NCBI RefSeq assembly: GCF_023015885.1
Contig: NZ_JALKBE010000008.1
Coordinates: 81,683-145,682 of the forward strand
Origin: Aliiroseovarius sp. S1123
GTDB taxonomy: Bacteria; Pseudomonadota; Alphaproteobacteria; Rhodobacterales; Rhodobacteraceae
Length of the DNA: 64,000 bases
Direction of reading: 5' to 3'
Under the pieces are notes generated by a model. That model had not been told where the DNA came from and did no database searches. It worked only from the letters and a program-made list of their open reading frames with translations. How positions within the stretch are numbered: position 1 is the stretch's first letter; each line of letters opens with the position of its first letter. Positions 33,755-43,363 of the stretch are shown here, piece after piece. The position numbers and the translations under genes are program-made.

Positions 33755-34570
33755 ATGGGAACGTTTCTAAGCAACCTGTTTCAGAAGTTCGGGGGCGGCG
33801 CCGCGTTCGACGCGCCATTGGCCCCGGATCAGCCTTTTATGGTGATTGGCGATATTCACGGACAGCTTGAGGCGTTGGATGCCACGCTGGATCGGATCGC
33901 AAAAGATCCTGCCCACGCTGAACTGCCCCTGGTCTTTGTCGGAGACTATATGGATCGCGGCCCGCACAGTGCAGGGGTGCTGAACCGGTTGATGGGGCTA
34001 CAGGCCTCGGACCCGCGCGACATCACTTGTCTGCGTGGCAACCACGAACAGCTTTTGCTGAACTTCCTCGACAACCCGCCAATGAACGCGCCGGTTTGGT
34101 TCGCGAATGGCGGGCTTGCCACGCTGAACAGTTTTGGCATCCGCGCCACGAAACTGGACATGCGCGGAGAGCGTGTTCTGATGGTGCGCGAGCGGTTGAA
34201 GATGGAGCTGGGGGACGAGGCTTTATCTTTCCTGCAGGCGCTGCCCACTGTCTGGCAGACCGGGAATGTCGCCGTGGTGCATGCGGGGGCCGACCCTGCC
34301 ACGCCGATCGCCGACCAAGACGAGGATGTGCTGATCTGGGGGCATGCAGATTTCAGAACGCGACCGCGCGCTGACGGGGTCTGGGTCGTGCATGGTCACA
34401 CGATCGTACCCAATGTGATGGTCCGTCAGGGGAGGATCTCGGTCGATACTGGGGCGTTTCAAACGGGTGCACTGCCAGCTGTGTCTGTCTCATCGGACGG
34501 CGTTCAGGTCGTGGGGCGGGGGGGCAGTCTGCGGATTTGGCCCGCCGAGGACACGCACGAAGCCAGTTGA
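33755..34570 (+). CDS. PPP-family metallophosphatase (serine/threonine-type)
   Basis: Di-metal phosphatase with the three PPP signatures: GDIHGQLEAL, GDYMDRGPHS and LRGNHEQ, plus later metal ligands in VVHAGAD and VVHGHTI. 271 residues, no signal peptide. It begins 11 bases after the aminotransferase gene in the forward polysaccharide operon. Bacterial PPP enzymes can dephosphorylate Ser/Thr or Tyr. No low-molecular-weight tyrosine phosphatase (Wzb) is seen in this locus, so this protein is a candidate partner of the Wzc-like kinase, though it might instead act on a sugar phosphate or nucleotide. Confidence 0.88.
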   Translation: MGTFLSNLFQKFGGGAAFDAPLAPDQPFMVIGDIHGQLEALDATLDRIAKDPAHAELPLVFVGDYMDRGPHSAGVLNRLMGLQASDPRDITCLRGNHEQLLLNFLDNPPMNAPVWFANGGLATLNSFGIRATKLDMRGERVLMVRERLKMELGDEALSFLQALPTVWQTGNVAVVHAGADPATPIADQDEDVLIWGHADFRTRPRADGVWVVHGHTIVPNVMVRQGRISVDTGAFQTGALPAVSVSSDGVQVVGRGGSLRIWPAEDTHEAS

Positions 34571-34737
34571 CAGAACCGTCTTTCACGGCCACAACTTCCC
34601 CATCCGCAGCGATGGCGTCGCTGCCCTGTGTGCCACATGCACACCGGTCCGGAGATCAACTGCCCTGGACGCCGGGGAGTTTGGTTGGCCGGGCATATTC
34701 CTACACATCCCGGCCTCGGAAGATGGAGAGATGTGAT

Positions 34738-35946
34738 ATGTCACGCCCTCAGTACTTTGTTTGTGAAAACGGTGAAAAAGCCCCGCTGCCCTTCTCGGAT
34801 GCGGAATATGAACGTCGCTTGACGGGGCTGCGCAAGATCATGGCCGCGCGCGGTGTGGAAGCGGTTGTGTTCTCTTCGATGCACAACATCGCCTACTACT
34901 CTGGCTTTCTATATTGTGCCTTTGGCCGCCCCTATGCGCTGGTCGTCACGGCGGATAGGTCGACCACGGTGTCGGCCAATATCGACGCAGGCCAGCCATG
35001 GCGCCGCTGCTACGGTGACAACGTCATCTATACGGATTGGGAGCGCAACAACTATTGGCGCGCGGTGAAAAACCTTGTCGGCAATGCCAAGTCGATCGGG
35101 ATCGAAGGCGACCACATGACCTTGGCGCAGCGCGGACTGGCAGAAGAGTTCCTGTCTGACAGCAGCTTCACCGACATCGCTGGCGACACGATGCAGGCCC
35201 GCATGATCAAATCGGCCGAGGAAATCGCGCTGATCCGTGAAGGGGCGCGTATCGCTGATGTGGGCGGTGCCGCCATCCACGATGCGATCCGTGTCGGAGC
35301 CCGCGAAATTGACATCGCAATGGCTGGTCGCGACGCGATGGAGTTGGAAATCTCGCGTGCCCATCCCGACAGCGAAATCCGCGATAGCTGGGTCTGGTTC
35401 CAGTCGGGGATCAACACCGATGGCGCCCACAACCCTGTGACCACGCGCAAGCTGGAAGGTGGCGATATTCTGTCGCTGAACACCTTCCCGATGATCTCGG
35501 GTTATTACACTGCGTTGGAGCGTACCCTGTTTGTAGGCGAGCCGGATGCGGAAAGCCTGCGCATCTGGGAGGCCAACGTCGCCGCGCACGAGCTGGGGAT
35601 CAGTCTGATTAAACCCGGCGCGACCTGCTCGGGTATCACGGCCGAGATCAACAAGTTTTTTGAGGCCGAAGGGCTGCTTCAGTATCGGTCGTTTGGCTAT
35701 GGTCACTCGTTCGGTGTGTTGTCGCATTACTATGGCCGCGAGGCCGGGTTGGAGCTGCGCGAGGACATCGACACGGTGCTGGAACCCGGCATGGTTGTAT
35801 CGATGGAGCCGATGCTGTTCCTGCCGGAAGGCACAGCCGGTGCGGGCGGCTATCGCGAGCATGACATTCTGGTCGTCGGAGAGGACGGCGCCGAGAACAT
35901 CACCGGTTTCCCCTATGGTCCGGGTCATAACATTATTTCGCGATAG
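34738..35946 (+). CDS. Creatinase (creatine amidinohydrolase), M24 pita-bread fold
   Basis: Predicted to hydrolyse creatine to sarcosine and urea. The N-terminal creatinase domain is followed by the M24 domain. The strong marker is FQSGINTDGAHNPVTTR, matching as recalled the creatinase segment that contains the catalytic histidine. Metal ligands of true aminopeptidases are not all present, as expected. 402 residues, against about 403 for the Pseudomonas enzyme. Start at 34738 after GGAGAG; an in-frame extension upstream is not supported. It is followed by a polyamine-type ABC transporter, which may import the substrate or a related guanidino compound. An Xaa-Pro peptidase or DMSP lyase DddP seems less likely. 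Confidence 0.88.
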   Translation: MSRPQYFVCENGEKAPLPFSDAEYERRLTGLRKIMAARGVEAVVFSSMHNIAYYSGFLYCAFGRPYALVVTADRSTTVSANIDAGQPWRRCYGDNVIYTDWERNNYWRAVKNLVGNAKSIGIEGDHMTLAQRGLAEEFLSDSSFTDIAGDTMQARMIKSAEEIALIREGARIADVGGAAIHDAIRVGAREIDIAMAGRDAMELEISRAHPDSEIRDSWVWFQSGINTDGAHNPVTTRKLEGGDILSLNTFPMISGYYTALERTLFVGEPDAESLRIWEANVAAHELGISLIKPGATCSGITAEINKFFEAEGLLQYRSFGYGHSFGVLSHYYGREAGLELREDIDTVLEPGMVVSMEPMLFLPEGTAGAGGYREHDILVVGEDGAENITGFPYGPGHNIISR

Positions 35947-36334
35947 GTGAAGATTCTGGCGCAAAAACCTCATTGCAGGTCGCTTAACGGCTAAACCACG
36001 ACAATAATAATCGTCAAACTATCTATATTCGACGAAAAATGTCGTGGGCATAGCGTTACCATGACCCAACGGCAGGGCGGGAATCATCGCGTGACAAGCC
36101 CTGTTTGCAAAAAGCCGTTTCGCCGGAAAATACGGCGAAATGGCACCTCAAGACAGGAAAGGCCAGACCGAACATGTGAAGGGAAGAGCGGAACGTCGAA
36201 GTGCTTGATAGAGCCGTCGAAAAGCGCATCTTCCGGTGGAATGGGGTGAATAAAGTCGAATTGACTGTTGAATTCGTTCATTTCTTCGTGTTGGCTGGTG
36301 TGTGAAAAAAAAGAACATAGACCAGGGGGGTCAC
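35947..36334. other. Intergenic region upstream of the ABC transporter operon
   Basis: 388 bases with no supported gene; a 62-codon frame at 36061-36249 has no family resemblance and no ribosome site. The region is AT-rich at first (TATCTATATTCGACG near 36021) and contains a strong stem-loop (separate entry). It most likely holds the promoter and leader of the transporter operon. Confidence 0.45.
36114..36144. promoter_or_regulatory. 12-bp stem-loop in the transporter leader
   Basis: GCCGTTTCGCCG at 36114-36125 pairs with CGGCGAAATGGC at 36133-36144, with a single G-T pair and a 7-base loop (GAAAATA). There is no T-run after it. It lies about 190-220 bases before the ATPase start and about 170 after the creatinase stop. 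It could be an RNA hairpin in the leader or a protein-binding site. Confidence 0.5.
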
Positions 36335-37435
36335 TTGGCTGAAGCTGTAACCGACGACGGATTTGTCGTTTTCGATCGTGTCCAAAAAAGCTACGACGGC
36401 GAAACATTGGTCGTAAAAGACCTGAACCTGTCGATTGCGAAGGGCGAGTTTCTTACCATGCTCGGGCCGTCTGGATCCGGGAAAACCACCTGCTTGATGA
36501 TGCTGGCCGGTTTCGAGACCGCAACCCACGGTGATATCCGCCTGGGTGGTCAACCGATCAACAACATTCCACCGCATAAGCGCGGTATTGGCATGGTGTT
36601 CCAGAACTATGCGCTGTTCCCGCACATGACGATTGCCGAAAACTTGGCCTTCCCGCTGGAAGTGCGCAAGATGGGCAAATCCGAGCGTGAAGAGAAGATC
36701 AAGCGTGCATTGGACATGGTGGAAATGGGCTCATTCGGCGGGCGCCGTCCGTCGCAATTGTCCGGTGGTCAGCAGCAGCGTGTTGCACTGGCCCGCGCGC
36801 TGGTGTTCGAACCTGAACTGGTTTTGATGGATGAACCGCTGGGCGCGCTGGACAAGCAACTGCGTGAAAAAATGCAGTTCGAGATCACCGATCTGGCACA
36901 TAATCTGGGCATCACTACGGTCTACGTGACCCACGATCAGACCGAAGCTCTGACCATGTCGGATAACGTCGCTGTGTTTGACGATGGCCGCATTCAGCAG
37001 CTGGCGCCGCCGGATCTTCTGTACGAAAAGCCGGAGAACAGCTTCGTCGCGCAGTTCATCGGTGAAAACAACACCTTGGAAGGCGTCGTGACCGAGATCG
37101 CGGGCGATACCTGCGTGGTCCGTCTGGATGACGGGGAAGAGCTGGACGCCACCCCGATCAACGTCTCGAAAGTGGGCGAGCGCACCAAGGTGTCGATCCG
37201 TCCCGAACGTGTCGAATACAACAAGGAACGCCTGCAGGAAGGCGCCCATACGCTGAAAGCCGAAGTGCTTGAGTTCATCTATATGGGTGACATTTTCCGC
37301 ACCCGCCTGCGCGTTGCTGGCAATGATGAGTTTATCATCAAGACCCGTAACGCCCCGGATGTGGAGCGTCTGAAGCCGGGCCAGCAGATCGAGATCGGCT
37401 GGCTGCCGCAGGATTGCCGCGCGCTGGACGCATAA
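36335..37435 (+). CDS. Polyamine-type ABC transporter ATP-binding protein (PotA-like)
   Basis: Energises uptake together with the two permeases downstream. Walker A is GPSGSGKTT, the signature is LSGGQQQRVALARAL, Walker B is LVLMDEPLGALD, and the H-loop is YVTHDQTEA. A C-terminal TOBE domain follows (about residues 275-360). The start is uncertain: a TTG at 36335 has a G-rich stretch just upstream and gives the family-like start MAEAV; a GTG at 36302 would add 11 residues but has no ribosome site. First gene of a four-gene operon. Confidence 0.92.
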   Translation: MAEAVTDDGFVVFDRVQKSYDGETLVVKDLNLSIAKGEFLTMLGPSGSGKTTCLMMLAGFETATHGDIRLGGQPINNIPPHKRGIGMVFQNYALFPHMTIAENLAFPLEVRKMGKSEREEKIKRALDMVEMGSFGGRRPSQLSGGQQQRVALARALVFEPELVLMDEPLGALDKQLREKMQFEITDLAHNLGITTVYVTHDQTEALTMSDNVAVFDDGRIQQLAPPDLLYEKPENSFVAQFIGENNTLEGVVTEIAGDTCVVRLDDGEELDATPINVSKVGERTKVSIRPERVEYNKERLQEGAHTLKAEVLEFIYMGDIFRTRLRVAGNDEFIIKTRNAPDVERLKPGQQIEIGWLPQDCRALDA

Positions 37436-37551
37436 ACAGAATTGCTACGGGGGCGTGGCAACACGGCCCCGGGCATCTTGCCAGGGAATTGCCATGCAGC
37501 CCGTCATGCAGTTCCGACCAATCAAACGGGATAACTAGGGAGAATTAAAGT

Positions 37552-38658
37552 ATGAAACTTGCGAAGATGTTTATGGCCACCTCGGCCCTGACGCTTGCCG
37601 GTAACGTGGCAACCGCCGAGGAAATGGCCAACGAACTGACGCTGGTGTCCTGGGGTGGTGCCTATCAGGCCAGCCAGGTGAAGGCCTATGTCGAACCGTA
37701 TCTGGAGATGCACCCCGAGGTTAAAGTGACCTGGGACGAAAGCTCGGGCGAAGCCGTTGCGAAACTGCGTGCCATGAACGAAACCGGCAACGTCACTTGG
37801 GACCTTGTTGACGCCGTTGCTTCGGATTCGATGCGCCTGTGCGACGAAGGTCTGGCTGAAGAAATCAACCATGACGAAGATCTGGCCGCTGCCCCCGATG
37901 GCACCTCGGCTTCGGATGACTTCGGTGACCTGCTGGTTTCGGACTGCTTTGTACCGCAGATCGTTTACTCGACCACCTTCGGCTATCGTAAAGATCTGGT
38001 TGGCGACACCAAGCCTGACAGCGTTTGCGCGATCTTCGATCTGGACACTTGGCCGGGCAAGCGCTCGCTGCAGAAGCGTCCGATCGACAACATGGAATGG
38101 GCTCTGTACTGCGACGGCGTTGAAAAAGATGCCATCTATGACACGCTGGGCACTGACGAAGGCGTAAACCAGGCGCTGGCCAAACTTGACACCATCAAAG
38201 ATCAGGTTGTCTGGTGGACTGCTGGTGCAGAAACCCCGCAGCTGCTGGCTGACGGTGAAGTTGTCTTCGGTTCGACCTTCAACGGTCGTCTGTTCTCGGC
38301 CATCGCCGAACAGAACCAGCCGATCGAGATGCTGTGGGACATGCAGTCGTTTGACCTTGACGGTTGGATTGTTCCTGCTGGTCTGCCCGCAGACCGCAAA
38401 GCACGCGTCATGGACTTCCTGAAGTTCGCGACCGACACTCAGCGTCTGGCTGATCAAGCTGCCTACATCTCGTACGGTCCGGCCCGTGCATCGTCGGCCC
38501 CGATGGTTGGCAAGCACGCCGAACTGGGCATCGACATGGCTCCGCACATGCCGACCGACCCGGCAAACTCGGGCAACGTACACGTGTATGACTACGAATG
38601 GTGGGCAGACAACCGTGACGATCTGAACGCAAAGTTCGAAGCTTGGCTGGCCAAGTAA
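37552..38658 (+). CDS. Polyamine-type ABC transporter substrate-binding protein
   Basis: Periplasmic binding protein of the PotD/extracellular solute-binding family 1 group. The signal peptide covers about residues 1-22 (MKLAKMFMATSALTLAG...ATA-EE). The start of the mature protein, ELTLVSWGGAYQASQVKAY, is typical of this group, and four cysteines lie in the mature part (CDEG, SDCFV, VCAIF, YCDGV), possibly giving disulfides. 368 residues. GGGAGAA is present upstream. Which ligand it binds cannot be read; creatine, a guanidino compound or a polyamine are options given the creatinase upstream. Confidence 0.9.
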   Translation: MKLAKMFMATSALTLAGNVATAEEMANELTLVSWGGAYQASQVKAYVEPYLEMHPEVKVTWDESSGEAVAKLRAMNETGNVTWDLVDAVASDSMRLCDEGLAEEINHDEDLAAAPDGTSASDDFGDLLVSDCFVPQIVYSTTFGYRKDLVGDTKPDSVCAIFDLDTWPGKRSLQKRPIDNMEWALYCDGVEKDAIYDTLGTDEGVNQALAKLDTIKDQVVWWTAGAETPQLLADGEVVFGSTFNGRLFSAIAEQNQPIEMLWDMQSFDLDGWIVPAGLPADRKARVMDFLKFATDTQRLADQAAYISYGPARASSAPMVGKHAELGIDMAPHMPTDPANSGNVHVYDYEWWADNRDDLNAKFEAWLAK

Positions 38659-38667
38659 TCTGACGTC

Positions 38668-38691
38668 GAAGGGGGCCTTCGGGCCTCCTTC
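38668..38691 (+). terminator. Hairpin after the binding-protein gene
   Basis: GAAGGGGGCC (38668-38677) and GGCCTCCTTC (38682-38691) form a 10-bp stem with one G-T pair around a TTCG tetraloop. The following run is weak (ACCCCCTTATTTT). Such stem-loops after binding-protein genes often stabilise the message or cause partial termination, giving more binding protein than permease. Confidence 0.6.
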
Positions 38692-38772
38692 ACCCCCTTA
38701 TTTTAAATATCTGATTTGTTTGTCAATTTACCTGACTGAAACCAAGAAACGGCAACAGCCGACAGGGAAGAT

Positions 38773-40047
38773 ATGAGCGATATGACCGACACCGGCGGCC
38801 CGGTACTGGCCGCAGATGGAACACCGCTGAAGCGTAGTCTGGCGCGGGCGCTGCGACGGCAGAAGATGCGGGCCTTGATGCTGATTGCGCCACTTTTGCT
38901 GTTCATTTTGATCAGCTTCATTCTGCCCGTTGCAGATATGCTCTATCGGTCGGTTCAAAACGGGATCGTCACTGAAACGCTGCCGCGGTCCGTTGTGGCC
39001 TTGGCTGACTGGGATGCCAAAAGTGGCGACCTTCCATCCGAGGCAGTCTTCGCAGCCATGGCTGCCGACCTGAAAGAAGCTGCGGCCGCCAAGACCCACA
39101 CGAAGGTCGGCACGCGTCTTAACTATGAAAATCCAGGTATCTCATCGTTGTTCCGAAAGACCGGGCGCAAGGCCAAGAAATTTGACCTTGAGAACGGTGG
39201 ACCTTGGAAAGAAGCCCTGATTGACATCAATGAAGGGTGGGGCGAGCCGGACAACTGGCGCACCATTCAAACGTACTCTCCGCCGGTGACTGCAGGTTAC
39301 TTTCTGAACGCTGTCGATATGCGTGTTGGACCGGATGGCGCAGAAGCCCGTCCTGAAAGTGAGCAGATTTACATGAATCTGCTGAAACGGACGCTGTGGA
39401 TGTCGTTGACCATTACGGTGTGCTGCATTCTGCTGGCCTATCCTGTTGCGTGGATTTTGGCCAACCTGCCAATGCGCCAGGCAAACATGCTTATGATCTT
39501 GGTATTGCTTCCCTTCTGGACGTCGCTTCTGGTGCGTACTTCTGCTTGGAAGATCCTTCTGCAGCAGCAGGGTGTGATCAACGATATTCTGGTTTGGATT
39601 GGCTTGGTCGATGACAGCGCAAGGCTTGTCATCATCAACAACCAGTTCGGCACGATCGTGGCGATGACCCACATTCTGCTGCCGTTCATGATCCTGCCGA
39701 TGTATTCGGTGATGCAGACCATTCCGCCCACCTATCTGCGCGCAGCTAAAAGCCTTGGCGCAACCGACTGGACGGCGTTCTGGCGGGTCTATTTCCCGCA
39801 GACAGTACCGGGCATCGGTGCGGGTTCGATCCTCGTCTTCATTCTGGCGATTGGGTACTACATTACGCCGGCCTTGGTCGGTGGTACGAAAGGCACGTTC
39901 ATCTCGAACCAGATTGCCTTCCACATCTCAAGTTCTCTGAACTGGGGCTTGGCCTCGGCGCTGGGTGCTATTCTTCTGGCGGTCGTTTTGGTCCTGTACT
40001 GGGCCTATGACAAGATCGTCGGCATTGACAACGTGAAGCTGGGGTAA
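38773..40047 (+). CDS. Polyamine-type ABC transporter permease, with large periplasmic insertion
   Basis: Inner-membrane permease, PotB-like. A first helix at about residues 36-56 is followed by an unusually long non-membrane stretch (about 57-205) before the remaining five helices. The EAA loop that contacts the ATPase is RAAKSLGATDWTAFWRVYFP. 424 residues, about 130-140 longer than a standard PotB owing to the insertion. It is followed 5 bases later by the second permease. The insertion may help dock the binding protein. Confidence 0.9.
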   Translation: MSDMTDTGGPVLAADGTPLKRSLARALRRQKMRALMLIAPLLLFILISFILPVADMLYRSVQNGIVTETLPRSVVALADWDAKSGDLPSEAVFAAMAADLKEAAAAKTHTKVGTRLNYENPGISSLFRKTGRKAKKFDLENGGPWKEALIDINEGWGEPDNWRTIQTYSPPVTAGYFLNAVDMRVGPDGAEARPESEQIYMNLLKRTLWMSLTITVCCILLAYPVAWILANLPMRQANMLMILVLLPFWTSLLVRTSAWKILLQQQGVINDILVWIGLVDDSARLVIINNQFGTIVAMTHILLPFMILPMYSVMQTIPPTYLRAAKSLGATDWTAFWRVYFPQTVPGIGAGSILVFILAIGYYITPALVGGTKGTFISNQIAFHISSSLNWGLASALGAILLAVVLVLYWAYDKIVGIDNVKLG

Positions 40048-40052
40048 CGGAC

Positions 40053-40904
40053 ATGGCTCTTCCATCATATGCAAGCACCGGCCAGCGCATCTGGTACTAC
40101 ACATTCCGTGTAATCTGCGGGTTGATCTTTTTCTTCCTGATTGCGCCGATCGCCGTCGTTATCCCTCTGAGCTTTAACTCGCAGGATTTCTTCACCTTCA
40201 CGAAAGAAATGCTGAGCTTCGATCCGGCAGGGTATTCGCTGAAGCACTATCGTGACTTCTTCTCGAACCCCGACTGGCAGGATGCTTTGTGGAACTCGGT
40301 CAAGATTGCGCCTACTGCGACGCTGCTGTCCGTATCGCTGGGCACCTTGGCCGCCATCGGTCTGAGCCAACCGCACGTGCCCGCACGTCGCGCCATCATG
40401 GCCACGCTGATCTCGCCGATGATCGTGCCGCTGATCATCTCGGCAGCTGGGATGTACTTCTTCTATTCCCGCATCGGTCTGGCCGGCACCTATTGGGGCG
40501 TTGTTCTGGCGCACGCCGCGCTGGGGATCCCCTTTGTGATCATCACCGTGACCGCAACGCTGGTGGGCTTTGACCGCTCGCTGACACGCGCGGCGGCGAA
40601 TATGGGCGCAGATCCAGTGACCACCTTCTTCCGTGTGCAGATGCCGCTGATCCTGCCGGGCGTGATCTCGGGTGCGCTGTTTGCCTTCATCACCTCGTTC
40701 GACGAAGTGGTTGTGGTGATCTTCGTGGGTTCGGCCAAGCAACAGACGCTTCCGTGGCAGATGTTTATTGGCCTGCGCGAGCAGATCAGCCCGACCATTC
40801 TGGCGGTAGCCACGATCCTGGTCGTCATCTCGATCGCGCTTCTGACCACGGTTGAGCTTCTGCGCCGCCGGTCCGAGCGCCTGCGCGGGATGTCTCCGGG
40901 CTGA
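40053..40904 (+). CDS. Polyamine-type ABC transporter permease (PotC-like)
   Basis: Second permease of the transporter, six predicted helices. The EAA loop reads RAAANMGADPVTTFFRVQMPL. 283 residues, normal for PotC. It follows the PotB-like gene by 5 bases; a hairpin terminator ends the operon at 40930. Confidence 0.92.
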   Translation: MALPSYASTGQRIWYYTFRVICGLIFFFLIAPIAVVIPLSFNSQDFFTFTKEMLSFDPAGYSLKHYRDFFSNPDWQDALWNSVKIAPTATLLSVSLGTLAAIGLSQPHVPARRAIMATLISPMIVPLIISAAGMYFFYSRIGLAGTYWGVVLAHAALGIPFVIITVTATLVGFDRSLTRAAANMGADPVTTFFRVQMPLILPGVISGALFAFITSFDEVVVVIFVGSAKQQTLPWQMFIGLREQISPTILAVATILVVISIALLTTVELLRRRSERLRGMSPG

Positions 40905-40929
40905 GGGTTGCAGAAAACTTAAAAAGATC

Positions 40930-40957
40930 AGGCGCCTATATGGCGCCTTTTCTTTTG
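40930..40957 (+). terminator. Rho-independent terminator of the ABC transporter operon
   Basis: AGGCGCC (40930-40936), a 5-base loop TATAT, GGCGCCT (40942-40948), then TTTCTTTT. Confidence 0.85.
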
Positions 40958-41140
40958 CAAATTGTTGTTGTGACGGCGCGCGCAAGAGGGATTTATTAAC
41001 CGTTTTCCGGCAACTCTGTCGGAAATGTGTGACCGAGTGCGCAGCCGGGTCGTTTCGGCCCCTTGCAGCCCCCCAAACACACGACTAGGTTGGCATCAGG
41101 TGCCCAGAACGGGCTTTGGCGCGAAGAGAAAGCAGGCGAC

Positions 41141-41773
41141 ATGCACGATCCGATTGATACCTATATGAACACCCTTGTCCCGATGGTGGTCGAGCAGACC
41201 TCGCGCGGGGAGCGGGCTTATGACATCTTCTCGCGCCTGTTGAAGGAACGGATCATTTTCCTGTCCGGCCCGGTGCATGACGGCATGTCCAGCCTGATCG
41301 TGGCGCAGCTTCTGCACCTTGAGGCTGAGAATCCGAACAAAGAGATCTCGATGTATATCAACTCGCCCGGTGGTGTGGTGACCTCGGGCCTGTCGATTTA
41401 TGACACGATGCAATACATCAAACCCAAAGTGTCGACCCTGGTGATCGGTCAGGCCGCGTCGATGGGATCGCTGCTGTTGGCCGCAGGTGAAAGCGGCATG
41501 CGCTTCTCGCTGCCCAATTCGCGCGTCATGGTGCACCAGCCGTCCGGCGGCTATCAGGGCCAAGCGACGGACATCATGATCCACGCTCAGGAAACCCAGA
41601 AGCTGAAGGATCGCCTGAACGGGATCTATGTGAAGCATACCGGCCAGAAGATGGAAGCCGTGGTCGAAGCGCTGGAGCGTGACAACTTCATGGACCCGCA
41701 GGACGCCAAAGACTGGGGCCTGATTGACGAGATCGTCGAGAACCGTGCCAAAGGCGACGACGCTGAAGCCTGA
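41141..41773 (+). CDS. clpP: ATP-dependent Clp protease proteolytic subunit
   Basis: Serine protease forming the double-heptamer chamber used by ClpX and ClpA. The catalytic serine is about S107 in [11 protein letters not shown], the histidine about H132 in VMVHQPSGG, and the aspartate lies in the [16 protein letters not shown] segment. The start at 41141 ([14 protein letters not shown]) matches alphaproteobacterial ClpP; an in-frame frame open from 41063 is rejected. 210 residues. clpX follows 135 bases downstream. Confidence 0.97.
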   Translation: MHDPIDTYMNTLVPMVVEQTSRGERAYDIFSRLLKERIIFLSGPVHDGMSSLIVAQLLHLEAENPNKEISMYINSPGGVVTSGLSIYDTMQYIKPKVSTLVIGQAASMGSLLLAAGESGMRFSLPNSRVMVHQPSGGYQGQATDIMIHAQETQKLKDRLNGIYVKHTGQKMEAVVEALERDNFMDPQDAKDWGLIDEIVENRAKGDDAEA

Positions 41774-41908
41774 TCTTGAGGGGCCTGTCATGGGCCCGTC
41801 AAAAAGCTGATTGTACCTGTTCCATCCCTGGCCTAAGCTGGGGATAGGGGCAAAAGACCGCCCGGAAGGGCTTAACGGGGTCGGTATCCGGCCGAATGGG
41901 ACTGGACT

Positions 41909-43177
41909 ATGGCGAATAATTCCTCTGGTGACAGCAAGAACACGCTCTACTGCTCGTTCTGCGGTAAAAGCCAGCACGAGGTGCGCAAACTGATTGCGGG
42001 CCCGACGGTGTTCATCTGCGATGAATGTGTTGAGCTGTGCATGGATATCATCCGTGAAGAAACCAAGTCGTCGGGGCTGAAAACTTCGGATGGGGTTCCG
42101 ACACCGCAGGATATCTGTCAGGTTTTGGACGATTACGTGATCGGGCAGGGGCATGCCAAGCGCGTGCTGTCTGTGGCGGTTCACAACCATTATAAACGTC
42201 TGAACCATGCCGCCTCCAACGGCGACGAGATTGAGCTGGCGAAGTCCAACATCATGCTGATCGGCCCGACAGGCTGCGGTAAGACGCTGCTGGCCCAGAC
42301 GCTGGCGCGCATTCTGGATGTGCCGTTCACCATGGCTGACGCTACCACGCTGACCGAAGCCGGTTACGTGGGCGAGGACGTGGAAAACATCATTCTGAAG
42401 CTGCTGCAGGCATCCGAATACAATGTGGAACGTGCGCAGCGCGGCATCGTCTATATCGATGAGGTCGACAAGATCACCCGCAAATCGGACAATCCCTCGA
42501 TCACCCGCGACGTATCGGGCGAGGGTGTGCAGCAAGCGCTGCTGAAGATCATGGAAGGCACTGTGGCCTCGGTTCCGCCGCAAGGTGGCCGCAAGCACCC
42601 TCAGCAGGAATTCCTGCAAGTGGACACCACGAACATTCTGTTCATCTGTGGTGGCGCCTTCGCCGGTCTGGACAAGATCATCGCGCAGCGCGGCAAAGGT
42701 TCGGCGATGGGCTTTGGTGCTGACGTGCGTGAGAACGACGACCGCGGCGTGGGCGAACTGTTCAAAGAGCTGGAACCGGAAGATCTGCTGAAATTCGGCC
42801 TGATCCCGGAATTTGTTGGCCGTCTGCCGGTGATTGCAACGCTGGAAGATCTGGACGCGGAAGCTCTGGTCACAATCCTGACTGCACCGAAGAACGCTCT
42901 GGTCAAGCAATACCAGCGCCTGTTCGAACTGGAAGACGCACAGCTGACCTTCACCGAAGACGCGCTGAAAGCCATCGCGAAACGCGCCATTGAGCGTAAG
43001 ACCGGTGCACGCGGGCTGCGCTCGATCATGGAAGACATCCTGCTGGACACGATGTTCGACCTGCCGGGCCTTGAGAACGTGGACGAGGTGGTCGTGAATG
43101 ACGAGGCGGTGACCTCGGACGCCAAGCCGCTGATCATCTATGCGGACACCGCGAAGGAAGAAGTGACCGCCAGCTAA
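41909..43177 (+). CDS. clpX: ATP-dependent Clp protease ATP-binding subunit ClpX
   Basis: AAA+ unfoldase that feeds tagged and specific substrates to ClpP. The N-terminal C4 zinc domain ([19 protein letters not shown]) recruits substrates; Walker A is [11 protein letters not shown], Walker B is VYIDEVDKI, and the sensor-2 region contains [12 protein letters not shown]. 422 residues, normal. Its position after clpP is the usual order. A hairpin terminator lies 32 bases after the stop. Confidence 0.98.
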   Translation: MANNSSGDSKNTLYCSFCGKSQHEVRKLIAGPTVFICDECVELCMDIIREETKSSGLKTSDGVPTPQDICQVLDDYVIGQGHAKRVLSVAVHNHYKRLNHAASNGDEIELAKSNIMLIGPTGCGKTLLAQTLARILDVPFTMADATTLTEAGYVGEDVENIILKLLQASEYNVERAQRGIVYIDEVDKITRKSDNPSITRDVSGEGVQQALLKIMEGTVASVPPQGGRKHPQQEFLQVDTTNILFICGGAFAGLDKIIAQRGKGSAMGFGADVRENDDRGVGELFKELEPEDLLKFGLIPEFVGRLPVIATLEDLDAEALVTILTAPKNALVKQYQRLFELEDAQLTFTEDALKAIAKRAIERKTGARGLRSIMEDILLDTMFDLPGLENVDEVVVNDEAVTSDAKPLIIYADTAKEEVTAS

Positions 43178-43208
43178 ACGCGCGTGAACTGATTCCCAAA
43201 AGCATTAC

Positions 43209-43242
43209 AAAGCCATCGCCGTGCGCGGTGGCTTTTCCTTTT
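43209..43242 (+). terminator. Rho-independent terminator of clpX
   Basis: AAAGCCATCGC (43209-43219), loop CGTGC, GCGGTGGCTTT (43225-43235), with one G-T pair, then TTCCTTTT. Confidence 0.85.
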
Positions 43243-43363
43243 GCGACCTGCCTACGTGCGAAACTGGCTTCAAATCGCGCAAGGATCGTGGATTAGAGGG
43301 CAAAGCTCTGGACCTTCGGCCTGCCATGGGCCATATCAAGTGTAAGAAATTTCGGAGATCGAC

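Noticed and set aside
34738..35946. DMSP lyase DddP or Xaa-Pro dipeptidase
   Set aside because: The segment NTDGAHNPVT and the length of 402 residues match creatinase better, as recalled.
36061..36249. 62-residue reading frame upstream of the transporter
   Set aside because: Basic, low-complexity translation, no ribosome site, and it spans the stem-loop.
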